A stretch of 64,000 nucleotides of DNA from Mycobacterium sp. Root265 (GTDB taxonomy: Bacteria > Actinomycetota > Actinomycetes > Mycobacteriales > Mycobacteriaceae). A model generated the notes under the pieces. The model had not been told where the DNA came from and did not search any database. It was given only the letters and a program-made list of their open reading frames with translations. The stretch covers positions 125,313-189,312 of the forward strand of contig NZ_LMJA01000012.1 in assembly GCF_001428895.1 (NCBI RefSeq), in the 5' to 3' direction. The translations under genes were made by a program, and so were the position numbers. Shown piece by piece: positions 44,439-52,656 of this stretch (positions within the stretch are counted from its first letter, which is position 1; each line of letters begins with the position of its first letter).

Positions 44439-44579
44439 CTTACTTCTTTACGCACCTTGATAACTCCACAGAGAACGTACACGCGGCGGGAACCGGCGAA
44501 GAAGACGCCGCCGGACCCGCCACGATGAATCCTGCCGTGACCCGTGCGACAGCCATTAGCCGCCCGTCCTGCCCGTCGG

Positions 44580-44897
44580 CTAGGGGCATTCCTCGGAATC
44601 GATCCGGACCACACCGAAGTCGATCGTGGTGCTCACGGTGAATGTGCCACCCGGCGCCGGCGTGGAGCTGCATACCTGCCAGTTTCGGTCACTGAGTTGC
44701 GCACGGTCCTGACCGGTGAGGTCCGTGGAGGTGCTCAACCACACCTGGCCGCCGCTCACCGACTGGATCGCATCTTGCGCACCCTGCAGGTCCATCCCGA
44801 TCAGATTCGGCATGGTCCACGACGGCTCCGCCGACGCGGGCGGGCTCATCGCGATCGCAACACCGACCACTCCCGCCGCTATGACAACACTTTTCAT
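44580..44897 (-). CDS. Secreted PASTA-like small protein
   Basis: 105 aa from ATG 44897, with GGGAGAATGAG just upstream. A signal peptide (VVIAAGVVGVAIAMSPPASA) is followed by one PASTA-like repeat (MPNLIGMDLQGAQDAIQSVS) and a beta-rich end with two Cys (QVCSSTPAPGG, SEECP). Free PASTA proteins may bind peptidoglycan fragments. Transcribed away from the T7SS cassette 2 end by ~150 bases. Confidence 0.7.
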   Translation of the reverse strand: MKSVVIAAGVVGVAIAMSPPASAEPSWTMPNLIGMDLQGAQDAIQSVSGGQVWLSTSTDLTGQDRAQLSDRNWQVCSSTPAPGGTFTVSTTIDFGVVRIDSEECP

Positions 44898-44954
44898 CTC
44901 ATTCTCCCTGGCTCGAAGTAGCCGCACATAGTCGCACCCACCACCGACAAGCCG

Positions 44955-44978
44955 TTCACTCTGTGCTCGGGGCGCGAC
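44955..44978 (+). repeat. 24-base direct repeat flanking T7SS cassette 2, left copy
   Basis: Starts TTCACTCTG. The copy at 48136-48159 matches at 20 of 24 positions in the same orientation. The two copies bracket the cassette 45050-48065. They are imperfect, so an insertion-site duplication is not proven. Confidence 0.4.
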
Positions 44979-45049
44979 CTACTCAGCACAACTGCGCATC
45001 CGCGGTGAGAATCGTCGGAGGCGTGGCCAGGCCCACGGGGCAGCGGGCC

Positions 45050-45685
45050 TCATGCGCGACGCCGGTACTCCGGGGATAGCTTCGACCGAAGAGGCCAATG
45101 TGTACCTAGCTTGTACCCGATGAAGTACGCGAGGATAAACACACCCACCGTCACCACGCCTACAACCACAAGCTGCACAATCTGGCCCCGCGCCACTCCA
45201 TATCCCCAAGATGCGTCCTGATGACCGATCATCAGCGGCAGTAGAACAACTACCAGCGCAGATCCTGCCGCGTACCACCTACCTTCAGACGACGCGAGAT
45301 ACATCGCAACTATCAGCGCACACCCTCCCGTAACAACCGTGAACAACCACCACATCTTCGGCGCAGTGGCGAAGCCGGCGTATGCGTCTACCGCGTGATC
45401 AGACGAATCTTGTTCGGAGTCACTGAGATTGAAGGCGAACGTTCGCCCACGGATTCGCAGGTACGACGTCGTCATATACGCCCGCAGCACCATCACCCCT
45501 GCAATTGACGACGCGAACACAAGTCCGCCGCGCCAGTCTGGTGGGTAAATCGTGAAGAACGCCGCAAATACAGCCACGGCGGCACCTGCCCAATACAACC
45601 GCCGCTCCGCCGACGCGCTCTTGGTCGGCAACATGGGGAGGCCAAGACCTACAAGCATCATCGCCGCAAAGAACGGATTGATCAT
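45050..45685 (-). CDS. Multi-pass membrane protein of T7SS cassette 2 (possible immunity protein)
   Basis: 211 aa from ATG 45685, 2 bases after the EspA-like stop. About four to six membrane segments (MMLVGLGLPMLPT, WAGAAVAVFAAFFTIY, WWLFTVVTGGCALIVAMYLA, LVVVGVVTVGVFILAYFIG). TSYLRIRGRTFAF and AYFIGYKLG match the paralogue at 15821-16447. The cytosolic loop between is acidic (NLSDSEQDSSDHAVD). Its place and paralogy suggest an immunity or chaperone-like partner of the glycine-zipper protein upstream. Confidence 0.65.
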   Translation of the reverse strand: MINPFFAAMMLVGLGLPMLPTKSASAERRLYWAGAAVAVFAAFFTIYPPDWRGGLVFASSIAGVMVLRAYMTTSYLRIRGRTFAFNLSDSEQDSSDHAVDAYAGFATAPKMWWLFTVVTGGCALIVAMYLASSEGRWYAAGSALVVVLLPLMIGHQDASWGYGVARGQIVQLVVVGVVTVGVFILAYFIGYKLGTHWPLRSKLSPEYRRRA

Positions 45686-45687
45686 CG

Positions 45688-47211
45688 TCAGCTCGTCGCC
45701 ATCTTGTAGCCCTGCTGCCCGGCCCATTCTCCTGCGAAAGAGCCCGCAACTCCGCCTACGAGTGCACCCACGAAGACACCCACCGGGCCACCCGGCGTAC
45801 CGGCCCAAGCTCCGACTTCAGCCCCTAGCCACGTTCCCGCCATCCCGCCGCCGATTTTTGAACCCACCTCACCGATTGGAACGCCGTTGCTCACTTCATA
45901 TAACGCGACGGTTGCTTCAAGCACAGTTCCGACGTGCCCTAGCTTGCTGGACACATTCTTTAGTGACTCAAGGTCCTCAGGCGTGTACGCGACGCCAGGC
46001 TTCCAGTGGTCACCGGTCGGCACCACCTCGCCATATTGCTTGATTGCTTCGGACTCACCTGCGGCAGCCTTGCTTCCGCCTTGCGCGAGCGCCACGAGTT
46101 CTTGGGGAACAGCGCCCTGGGACATTGCTTCGGCGGTTGCAGCAGCGCCCTCCGGAGTCATGCCGGCACGCTGCAACTCATCCTGAAAACGCTCAAGCAC
46201 TAGGGCACGGCCGGCAGATTCGCTTCGATTGAGCCATTCGGTCGCCTCGTCAGGGGCCATCGTCGCAGTGCCTGCATAGCCCTGTTCCAGTTTCTGTTGC
46301 CACTCCAACCGCGTCTGCGCGCGAGACCGAGCGTCGCCGCCCATGACCGGATCCACTGGCAATGGTCCGCTGGCGTTGGCTGAATGGAAGTCATCGAGTC
46401 GCTGGTCGGCATATCGGATCTCGTCTACGCTCGCCGTCGCGTTGTTGATCGTTGCGAAGTCTCGAAGCCGGTCCGCAGCCGCCTGTTTCTCAGGAGTCCA
46501 AGGTCCAGGTCCGTTGACCAGTGCTTGATCGACCGACCGTTGGCCGGCGTCGTACTTGTCGGCTGTGGCTTGCGTCGCCGTCTCGAAGCCAGGGTTTCGC
46601 CCATCAGAGCCATCCGTCGCACCGGGCGCATACCCTTCGGCCGCCATCTCAGTACGCGATTGGTCAAGTTGTTCGCCATAGCCATCGCGAACCGCTTGAA
46701 GCTCCTTAACTGCTACGGCGGTGCGATCCACCGCCGCTTCTCTCAGCTCCGAAACATCCGCAGTGTCGCCGTTAGCGGCCGCGACTCTGAGTGCGTGATC
46801 GATCTGCCCATCAATGGCCTTCAAAGCGGCTTCAAGGTTGCTGATGGAGACAGCACCGCTCCGTTGGGCTTCGGCCAGGGAAGCGGCAATGTTCTGGAGA
46901 TCGACAGCCACTTTCGCCAGCTTGTCTCGGTTGTAATTCATCGACTCAGTGGCACGCTGAACCTCAGCCGAGTCATTGATGGGATGGTCACCCCCGTCTT
47001 GCCGATCCCACGCCGACTCAAAGCGGGCCTTTGCTGCGAGAAATTCTTCTGAAGTTTCCTGACTACAGCTGCTGGCTTGCCGGAACGCAGACGCGAGCTC
47101 GCTGATCTCCCCGGGAGCCCCAGCTTGAATAGTCCGGTCCAACTCCCACGGGTCACCGCCCGCCGAGCCGATGAGGTCCCCGACCTTGAGGTGTTGTAGT
47201 TGCAGCGTCAC
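45688..47211 (-). CDS. EspA-like T7SS substrate with glycine-zipper C-terminus, cassette 2
   Basis: 507 aa, GTG start 7 bases after the EspC-like stop. It shares with the 16467-17966 product SAGGDPWELD/RAGGDPWKLD, AWDRQDGG.HPINDS, the pattern of helices to ~200, and segments like MAPDEATEWLN and GAVPQE. The last ~75 residues are a glycine zipper (SKIGGGMAGTWLGAEVGAWA, then GVFVGALVGGVAGSFAG), diverged from cassette 1 in order and sequence. Diversified C-termini on a constant N-domain are typical of polymorphic toxins. Secretion through an ESX system encoded elsewhere is assumed. Confidence 0.65.
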   Translation of the reverse strand: MTLQLQHLKVGDLIGSAGGDPWELDRTIQAGAPGEISELASAFRQASSCSQETSEEFLAAKARFESAWDRQDGGDHPINDSAEVQRATESMNYNRDKLAKVAVDLQNIAASLAEAQRSGAVSISNLEAALKAIDGQIDHALRVAAANGDTADVSELREAAVDRTAVAVKELQAVRDGYGEQLDQSRTEMAAEGYAPGATDGSDGRNPGFETATQATADKYDAGQRSVDQALVNGPGPWTPEKQAAADRLRDFATINNATASVDEIRYADQRLDDFHSANASGPLPVDPVMGGDARSRAQTRLEWQQKLEQGYAGTATMAPDEATEWLNRSESAGRALVLERFQDELQRAGMTPEGAAATAEAMSQGAVPQELVALAQGGSKAAAGESEAIKQYGEVVPTGDHWKPGVAYTPEDLESLKNVSSKLGHVGTVLEATVALYEVSNGVPIGEVGSKIGGGMAGTWLGAEVGAWAGTPGGPVGVFVGALVGGVAGSFAGEWAGQQGYKMATS

Positions 47212-47218
47212 GCGACGG

Positions 47219-47530
47219 TCAAGGAAGCGAGTTGCCTACGGCCGTCACATCGCTGGAAGCTACTTCGTCTTGGGCGACGAAAGTAGCGGCCGCGACGGTG
47301 GCCTTCTCGGCGAGACTGCCGAGTTCGCTGTAGTGACATTCCATCAGTTCGATGTGCGACTGAACCGCAGTGCTTAGTGCGGCTTGAAAGCTATCGGCGG
47401 TGTCAAACTCTCCGAAGATTCCCGATCTGAGCTGTGTAGCGGCAAACTGCGAGGCTCCTCGCTGCACAATAGAGGCCGCGCTGTTCGAATAGTCCGCGCC
47501 CATCCGCAGCAAATCAGTATCGACGATCAT
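47219..47530 (-). CDS. EspC-like T7SS target protein, cassette 2
   Basis: 103 aa from ATG 47530, preceded by a G-rich ribosome site. MIVDTDLLRMGADYSNSAAS is nearly identical to cassette 1; the rest is diverged but of equal length (FGEFDTADSFQAAL and FGDFDEAATFHRRL). Helical hairpin, hydrophilic tail. First gene of the EspC-like/EspA-like/membrane set. Confidence 0.75.
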   Translation of the reverse strand: MIVDTDLLRMGADYSNSAASIVQRGASQFAATQLRSGIFGEFDTADSFQAALSTAVQSHIELMECHYSELGSLAEKATVAAATFVAQDEVASSDVTAVGNSLP

Positions 47531-47597
47531 GTGGCTCCCCCCGGCAGTCAATTTGGATTCTACCGGCGGCCAGACGTTGTCTAGTGCACCAGTTTGG

Positions 47598-48065
47598 CTA
47601 GGAAAGTTCGAAGCCGAACCGCTCTAGAGACGCTAGCGGCGCGGATTCGGGGCTTTCAACGGCGACGAACACCCACGTTCTTCCATGGTCGTCGGTGCGG
47701 GTGGCATAGCCATGCTCGACCCCGATAGTGCCCACGTCACTGGCTGCCGCCGCGGGATCTTCGTACACACCGACCAGAACGCCATCTCGCCCTGGCGGAG
47801 TAATGCACAGCGCCACCGGGTCTGCCCCAGGAAGCCAAGAGTTCGGCGACGCATCCCCGACAGACGGACTGCCGCAGGCCGCGGTCAACCACGCCACGCC
47901 GTCGCGTGTCTCAAAGGGAGACTCCGACTCGGTCTGTTGCGCGACTGCCGATGAAGTCGACGGCGGGACGACCGGTTCGTCGGTTGCACAACCTGCGAGC
48001 ACGAATGCGGTACTGAGAGCTAGCAGCGCTCCAGCAACATGGTGGCCCCGCCGTGTGACTGACAT
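47598..48065 (-). CDS. Lipoprotein of T7SS cassette 2
   Basis: 155 aa. Signal peptide ends in lipobox LAGC (Cys near residue 26), followed by a Ser/Gln-rich linker and a small domain with TAACGSPSV and ALCITPPGRDG cysteines, GVEHGYATRTDDHGRTWVFV and FGFELS. It is not similar to the cassette 1 lipoprotein, yet has the same position. It could be a surface receptor or exclusion protein acting with the cassette; inference only. Confidence 0.65.
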   Translation of the reverse strand: MSVTRRGHHVAGALLALSTAFVLAGCATDEPVVPPSTSSAVAQQTESESPFETRDGVAWLTAACGSPSVGDASPNSWLPGADPVALCITPPGRDGVLVGVYEDPAAAASDVGTIGVEHGYATRTDDHGRTWVFVAVESPESAPLASLERFGFELS

Positions 48066-48135
48066 GCCGTTCTTCCTACCGCATACGGCGTCGGGTCCCC
48101 GCGCCGAGGGCCAACCGCACTCTTACGGTCGGCGA

Positions 48136-48159
48136 TTCACTCTGCACTCAGGGCGCAAC
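48136..48159 (+). repeat. 24-base direct repeat flanking T7SS cassette 2, right copy
   Basis: Starts TTCACTCTG; 20 of 24 positions agree with 44955-44978, same orientation. Intergenic, between the lipoprotein start and the permease stop. Confidence 0.4.
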
Positions 48160-48209
48160 TCACTTGCACTTGTCCGCCACCACCGCAGAGCGAAGACGAC
48201 CCAAGAGTC

Positions 48210-48235
48210 GTTGTCGCTCGGTTGTCGCTCATAGG
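48210..48235 (-). repeat. 26-base dispersed repeat, copy 2
   Basis: Read on the minus strand it begins CCTATGAGCGACAA and matches 13517-13542 at 24 of 26 positions. It lies just beyond the 3' end of the permease gene. Confidence 0.6.
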
Positions 48236-48276
48236 CGGGCAACTCGAGCCCCCAAATTTCCGCGCGGCGACCGGAA

Positions 48277-49779
48277 TCAGCGCCGGCCCGAAGGGATCGC
48301 ATCGCTGTACGGCGCGGTGCTCCGACCAGCCACCGGGTGAACCACCATGTACACCAACCCGATTCCGATCACCACGACCGCCGACAGCGCCACGATCCAG
48401 TTGTCGTACCACGCCGCATCGGGAGTCCGCGGCCACGCCATGTTCACCATGGCGATCACGCCATACGCCAGCGCCGCGATGTTCACCGGCAGTCCCCACC
48501 GCCCCAGCGAGTACTTCCCGGACGGCACCCAGCCCTTTAGCCGGGCCCGCAACGCGGCCAGCACCACCATCTGGAAGGCGATGTAGATCCCCAGCGCCGC
48601 GAAACTGATGATCTTGGTGATGGCATCGGTGGAGAACCGCGACCCGATCACGATCACCGCCGGCACCACCGCCGCGATCACCAGTGCATAGGGCGGCACG
48701 TGGCGCGTCGCCGAAAACTTGCTCAACAGAGACGATCCCATGATCATCCCGTCGCGCCCGTACGAGTAAGCCAGCCGGCTCGCCGCAGCCTGCAGGCTCA
48801 TCGCGCACGACAGGAACGAGATCAGCACGACCACCAGAATCACCTTGGAGCCGAATGGGCCGAACGCCTCATTCAGCACGGTGCTCACCGGGTCGGTGTC
48901 CTCACCGGCGATCACCCCGGGGATGTCGGCCACCGCGAGGATCAGCGCCAGGCACACGAAAGTAGCTGCGGCACCGCCGATGTAGATGGTGCGGCGCATC
49001 GCCTTGGGGATCAGCCGGCCCGGATCGGGCACCTCCTCGGCGACGTCACCGCACGCCTCGAAGCCGTAGTACTGGTAGATGCCGATCAAGGCGGCCGCGG
49101 CGAACGCAAACATGTAGTTGCCGTCCCCACCCGTGCCGAAGCTGTCGAACAACACCCCGAGGTTGTGCTCGCGGTGAGCGATCAGCAGCCAACCGCCGAC
49201 CACCAGGGCACCGATGATCTCCGCAACGAATCCGATGATTGCCGCCTTGGCAAGGACCTTCGTGCCGAGGAAGTTGATCACCGTCGCAAACGCGATCAGC
49301 AACAGAGCAAACAGGATGATGTTGTCGGTGGTGGCTTCGATACCGAGGACAGCGGCGACGAACGGCCCGCCGCCATAGGTGACCGAGGCGATGGTGACCA
49401 GCAGCGCCACCAGATACACCCACCCGGTCATCCAGGCATATCGTCGCCCCCACAACCGCCGCGCCCACGGGTACACCCCGCCGGCGACCGGGAATTGGGC
49501 GACGATCTCGCTGAAGACCAACGCGACCAACAGCTGGCCGACACCGACGATCAGGAAGCTCCAGATCATCGGTGGCCCACCGGTAGCCAGCGCGAAAGCG
49601 AACAACGTGTAGACGCCGACGACCGGCGAGAGGTAGGTGAACCCGAGGCTGAAGTTGGCCCACGGGCTCATATCTCGCTTGAACTCCGACTTGAAGCCCA
49701 GCGCGTTGAGGTGCGCGGCATCGTCATCGGAGTGGGAAGCGTCCTCGGGGCGGGAGGTCGGTGGCGTGGCAGTGGTCAT
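48277..49779 (-). CDS. APC-superfamily amino acid/amine permease
   Basis: 500 aa from ATG 49779, twelve or more membrane segments. The hydrophilic N-terminus precedes MSPWANFSLGFTYLSPVVGV (helix 1 with the substrate-backbone loop), and PVAGGVYPWARRLWGRR follows helix 2, as in GABA/choline/amine permeases of the ACT family. ASRLAYSYGRDGMIMGSSLL is the typical helix 8-9 loop. It faces the GntR gene over 138 bases. With the downstream gamma-glutamylation genes it probably imports an amine or amino acid. Confidence 0.82.
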   Translation of the reverse strand: MTTATPPTSRPEDASHSDDDAAHLNALGFKSEFKRDMSPWANFSLGFTYLSPVVGVYTLFAFALATGGPPMIWSFLIVGVGQLLVALVFSEIVAQFPVAGGVYPWARRLWGRRYAWMTGWVYLVALLVTIASVTYGGGPFVAAVLGIEATTDNIILFALLLIAFATVINFLGTKVLAKAAIIGFVAEIIGALVVGGWLLIAHREHNLGVLFDSFGTGGDGNYMFAFAAAALIGIYQYYGFEACGDVAEEVPDPGRLIPKAMRRTIYIGGAAATFVCLALILAVADIPGVIAGEDTDPVSTVLNEAFGPFGSKVILVVVLISFLSCAMSLQAAASRLAYSYGRDGMIMGSSLLSKFSATRHVPPYALVIAAVVPAVIVIGSRFSTDAITKIISFAALGIYIAFQMVVLAALRARLKGWVPSGKYSLGRWGLPVNIAALAYGVIAMVNMAWPRTPDAAWYDNWIVALSAVVVIGIGLVYMVVHPVAGRSTAPYSDAIPSGRR

Positions 49780-49917
49780 GAGCCTGCTCTCCTTCGGGCA
49801 CGAAATCGCCAGTGAGCGAAAAACTACATTCCTATTGTTTAAGACGTCACCGAAACGGCAGAATTCGTCACTGATCCGGTACATTGCGACGTCAGGCCAT
49901 CGGGGAGGGAGGCAGGC

Positions 49918-50652
49918 GTGGTGTCCTCACTGTCTCCCCTCGTCGCCCCCGATGCACCCGTCGGTCGGGCCGACGAAATCGTCCTGCGCATCACCGAGGC
50001 CATCCACCTCGGCCTGCTCGACGACGGCGAACGCCTCCCCGTCGAAGTCGACCTGGCCGCCCAGTTCGGCGTCGCCCCGATGACCGTCCGCGAAGCCCTG
50101 GCCACCCTGCGCGAGCAGCAGCTGGTCGAGACCAAGCGCGGCCGCAGCGGCGGCTCCTTCGTCCGCCGCCCCGAAGGCCCGCCGGTCGAGCAGCTCAAGG
50201 AACGCCTGGCCGCGATGAGCGCCTCGGACCTGCGCGACCTGTTCGACGAGCACACCGCGATCGCCGGGCAGGCGGCGAAACTCGCCGCCGAACGCGCCGC
50301 CCCCTACGCGGTCCGACGACTGTTCGCGCTCACCGATCAGCTCGGCGCGGCCGCGACCCTGGGCGACCGAATCCGCGCCGACAGCCGCTTTCACATCCAG
50401 GTGGCCGTCGCCTCCCAATCCGCACGACTGGCGCGGCGCGAAGCGAACCTGCAGGCCGAGCTCGCCGGGCTGATCTGGCTGCCCGTCGGCCCGGACATCG
50501 ACGTCGCCGCTTACGTGGAAGCCCAGCACGCCATCGCCGCGGCGGTCGCCGCCGAGAACGCCGCCGAGGCGCGTCGGCTGGCCGAAGACCACGCCATGAG
50601 CCAGCTGGCCCGATTGACCACGGTGAATATGGATTTGGCCGTGCGATCATGA
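49918..50652 (+). CDS. GntR/FadR-family transcription regulator
   Basis: 244 aa. Start GTG 49918 (or the next GTG 49921), behind GGGAGGGAGG. Winged helix: RADEIVLRITEAIHLGLLDD, then LAAQFGVAPMTVREALATL and VETKRGRSGGSFV. The C-terminal FCD-type helical domain (SDLRDLFDEHTAIAGQAAKL, FHIQVAVASQSARLARRE) has the His/Asp metal-site positions. It is divergent from the permease and coupled by ATGA to the Cache protein, so it probably controls both arms of the locus. Confidence 0.82.
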   Translation: MVSSLSPLVAPDAPVGRADEIVLRITEAIHLGLLDDGERLPVEVDLAAQFGVAPMTVREALATLREQQLVETKRGRSGGSFVRRPEGPPVEQLKERLAAMSASDLRDLFDEHTAIAGQAAKLAAERAAPYAVRRLFALTDQLGAAATLGDRIRADSRFHIQVAVASQSARLARREANLQAELAGLIWLPVGPDIDVAAYVEAQHAIAAAVAAENAAEARRLAEDHAMSQLARLTTVNMDLAVRS

Positions 50653-51341
50653 CCGCACAGGAGCTGGCCGCCGAAGCCTCGAAAGCCGTCGAACCGTTCT
50701 ACGGACTGCTCGACGTGGTCGCCGAGGAAGTGCTGCGCAGCCGCCCGCCGCGGGCCGCGCTCACCGAGACGCACTTCTCCGGGCTGCAGCGCCTGCTCGC
50801 CGAACTCCTCACGCACGAGCACGGCCTGTGGGGCATGGGCTTCGTCGCCGCACCCTCGGTCGTCGAGGGCCGCGACCGCTATATGGCCTGGTGGCAGCGG
50901 CACAACGAACGCGTCGCCCGGCTACGGCTGAACTTCGACCCGAACAGCATCGACGTCTACGACTACCTGCAGATGGACTGGTATCAGCTGGCGCAGCGTG
51001 GTCAGCAGCGCGTCGCCTACGGCCCGTATGTCGACTACAGCGGCTCGGACATGTACACCATCACCGCGACCATCCCGGTGATCGCCGACGGCACCTTCCT
51101 GGGCGTGGCCGGCGCCGACCTGGTGGTCGGCGACGTCGAACGCCGGCTCATCGAGGTGTTGCGCCACACCGACGAGGACGCCGTCGTGGTCAACACCGAG
51201 CGCCGCGTCATCGCCGCGAACACCCCGCGCTGGCTGGTCGGCTCCCGGCTCGACACCGTGCCCACCGAAGACAACACGTTCCACGAGGTGGCCGAACTGC
51301 CCCTCGGCAACGGTTGGTCCGTTGCCATCGCAACGAGCTGA
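50649..51341 (+). CDS. Free Cache/PDC sensor-domain protein
   Basis: 230 aa, no signal peptide, no membrane helix and no output domain. It contains NSIDVYDYLQMDWYQLAQRG, AYGPYVDYSGSDMYTITATI and PVIADGTFLGVAGADLVVGD, the hallmarks of the membrane-distal dCache ligand pocket (DWY, Y.DY, AGADL). Such pockets bind amines or amino acids in receptors. As a cytosolic protein translationally coupled to a GntR regulator it may supply ligand sensing in trans. That role is inference. Confidence 0.68.
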   Translation: MTAQELAAEASKAVEPFYGLLDVVAEEVLRSRPPRAALTETHFSGLQRLLAELLTHEHGLWGMGFVAAPSVVEGRDRYMAWWQRHNERVARLRLNFDPNSIDVYDYLQMDWYQLAQRGQQRVAYGPYVDYSGSDMYTITATIPVIADGTFLGVAGADLVVGDVERRLIEVLRHTDEDAVVVNTERRVIAANTPRWLVGSRLDTVPTEDNTFHEVAELPLGNGWSVAIATS

Positions 51342-51373
51342 ACGAGCGGTTACCCAGACTTAACTCCCAGCCC

Positions 51374-51400
51374 TTGACATTAAGCCTCTATTTCTAGAGT
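51374..51400 (+). promoter_or_regulatory. Promoter and palindrome upstream of the P450 operon
   Basis: TTGACA (51374-51379) and TAGAGT (51395-51400) with a 15-base spacer form a plausible though short-spaced sigma-70-type promoter. CTCTA-TTTC-TAGAG (51386-51399) is an inverted repeat overlapping the -10 box and could be the operator of the adjacent GntR regulator. Confidence 0.45.
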
Positions 51401-51440
51401 CTTTAAAGGCATCCGGTCACGCACCCTGGAGGTAGCCCCG

Positions 51441-52643
51441 ATGTCGCCCGTCCCCCTCGATGAGGTCCCGCACTTCGACGTAAGCGACCCGGAATTCTCG
51501 CTGACGTCCGCCGAGGTGCACGACGCCCGCGAACGCAGCTGGTACGCCACCACCCCGTACGGCATCGCGGTGCTGCGCTACGCCGAGATGAACAAACTGC
51601 TCAAGAGCCGCCAGCTCCGCCAGGGCAGCATCGCCTGGCCCGCGCACAACGGCGTCACCGAAGGCCCGTTCGCCCAGTGGTGGGCCAGCTGGCTGCTCAA
51701 CAAGGAGGGCGAGGAGCACCGCCGCCTGCGCCGCCTGATGACCCCGGCCTTCACCCAGCAACTCATCGCCGGCCAGGTCCCCCGATTCCAGGCGCTGGCA
51801 GGCGAACTCGTCGACGCCTTCGCCGCACCCGACCGCTGCGAATTCATGAACGAATTCGCCGAGCCGTACTCGGCCCGGGTCACCGCCATCATGCTCGGCA
51901 CCCCCGAGGAGGACTGGCGCATCCTCGCCAAGGAGGCCACCACCATCGGCCTGGCCATGGCGGTCACCCTCAAGGACGACCTCGCCGAGATCGAGGCCGC
52001 CCTGGCCCGCCTGTATGACTACTGCGACGCCCAGATCGCCGACCGCCGAAAGACGCCGCGCGAGGACTTCGTCACCGCGTTCGTCAACGCCGCTGACCCC
52101 GAGGACGGCAGGCTGTCCGACGAGGAACTGCGCGACGGCCTGACCATGCTCATCTTCGCCGCCTTCGACACCACCCGAAATCAGCTCGGCCTGGCCATGC
52201 AGACCTTCCTGGCCAATCCCGACCAATGGCGGCTGCTCGCCGAGCGCCCCGACCTCGGCGGCAAGGCCGTCGAGGAGATCATGCGCCTGAACCCCACCAC
52301 CCGCTGGGTGACCCGCGAGGTGGTCGAGGACTTCGAATACGAGGGTGTGCAACTCAAGGCCGGCACCACCGTGCACCTCTACGCCGAGGCCGCCGGCACC
52401 GACCCGCGCGTCTACACGCCCGGCTTGGACATCACCGCAGAACGCAAGCCGCACTTCGGGTTCGGCGGCGGTCTGCACTACTGCCTGGGCCACTTCGTCG
52501 CCCGCGCCGATATGAGCGAGGCGCTGCCGCTGCTGGCCCGGCGCATGGTCGACCCGCACGAACTGCCCGGCGCCACCTGGCTTCCCGACTCCGGAAACAC
52601 CGGACCCATCACCCTCCCCATCGGCTTCACCCCAGCCCCCTGA
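51441..52643 (+). CDS. Cytochrome P450 of the amine/gamma-glutamylation locus
   Basis: 400 aa. The I-helix reads LIFAAFDTTRNQ (acid-alcohol pair replaced by D-T-T). ExxR is in EEIMRLNPTTRWV, and the heme loop is HFGFGGGLHYCLGHFVARAD with Cys near 347. No signal or anchor, so a soluble class I enzyme needing separate ferredoxin and reductase, which are not adjacent. It is followed by a glutamine-synthetase-like gene after 13 bases. Mycobacterial secondary-amine degradation operons also pair a P450 with such a ligase, so C-N bond hydroxylation is a reasonable guess. Confidence 0.85.
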   Translation: MSPVPLDEVPHFDVSDPEFSLTSAEVHDARERSWYATTPYGIAVLRYAEMNKLLKSRQLRQGSIAWPAHNGVTEGPFAQWWASWLLNKEGEEHRRLRRLMTPAFTQQLIAGQVPRFQALAGELVDAFAAPDRCEFMNEFAEPYSARVTAIMLGTPEEDWRILAKEATTIGLAMAVTLKDDLAEIEAALARLYDYCDAQIADRRKTPREDFVTAFVNAADPEDGRLSDEELRDGLTMLIFAAFDTTRNQLGLAMQTFLANPDQWRLLAERPDLGGKAVEEIMRLNPTTRWVTREVVEDFEYEGVQLKAGTTVHLYAEAAGTDPRVYTPGLDITAERKPHFGFGGGLHYCLGHFVARADMSEALPLLARRMVDPHELPGATWLPDSGNTGPITLPIGFTPAP

Positions 52644-52656
52644 CCCAGGAGATCCG

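Noticed and set aside
48277-48808. Other minus-strand open frame inside the permease 3' half
   Set aside because: It is a shadow frame; the permease frame has continuous membrane-protein sequence there.
49780-49917. Operator for the GntR regulator between permease and regulator genes
   Set aside because: GACGTC occurs twice but no convincing palindrome pair with GntR-like spacing could be fixed by eye.
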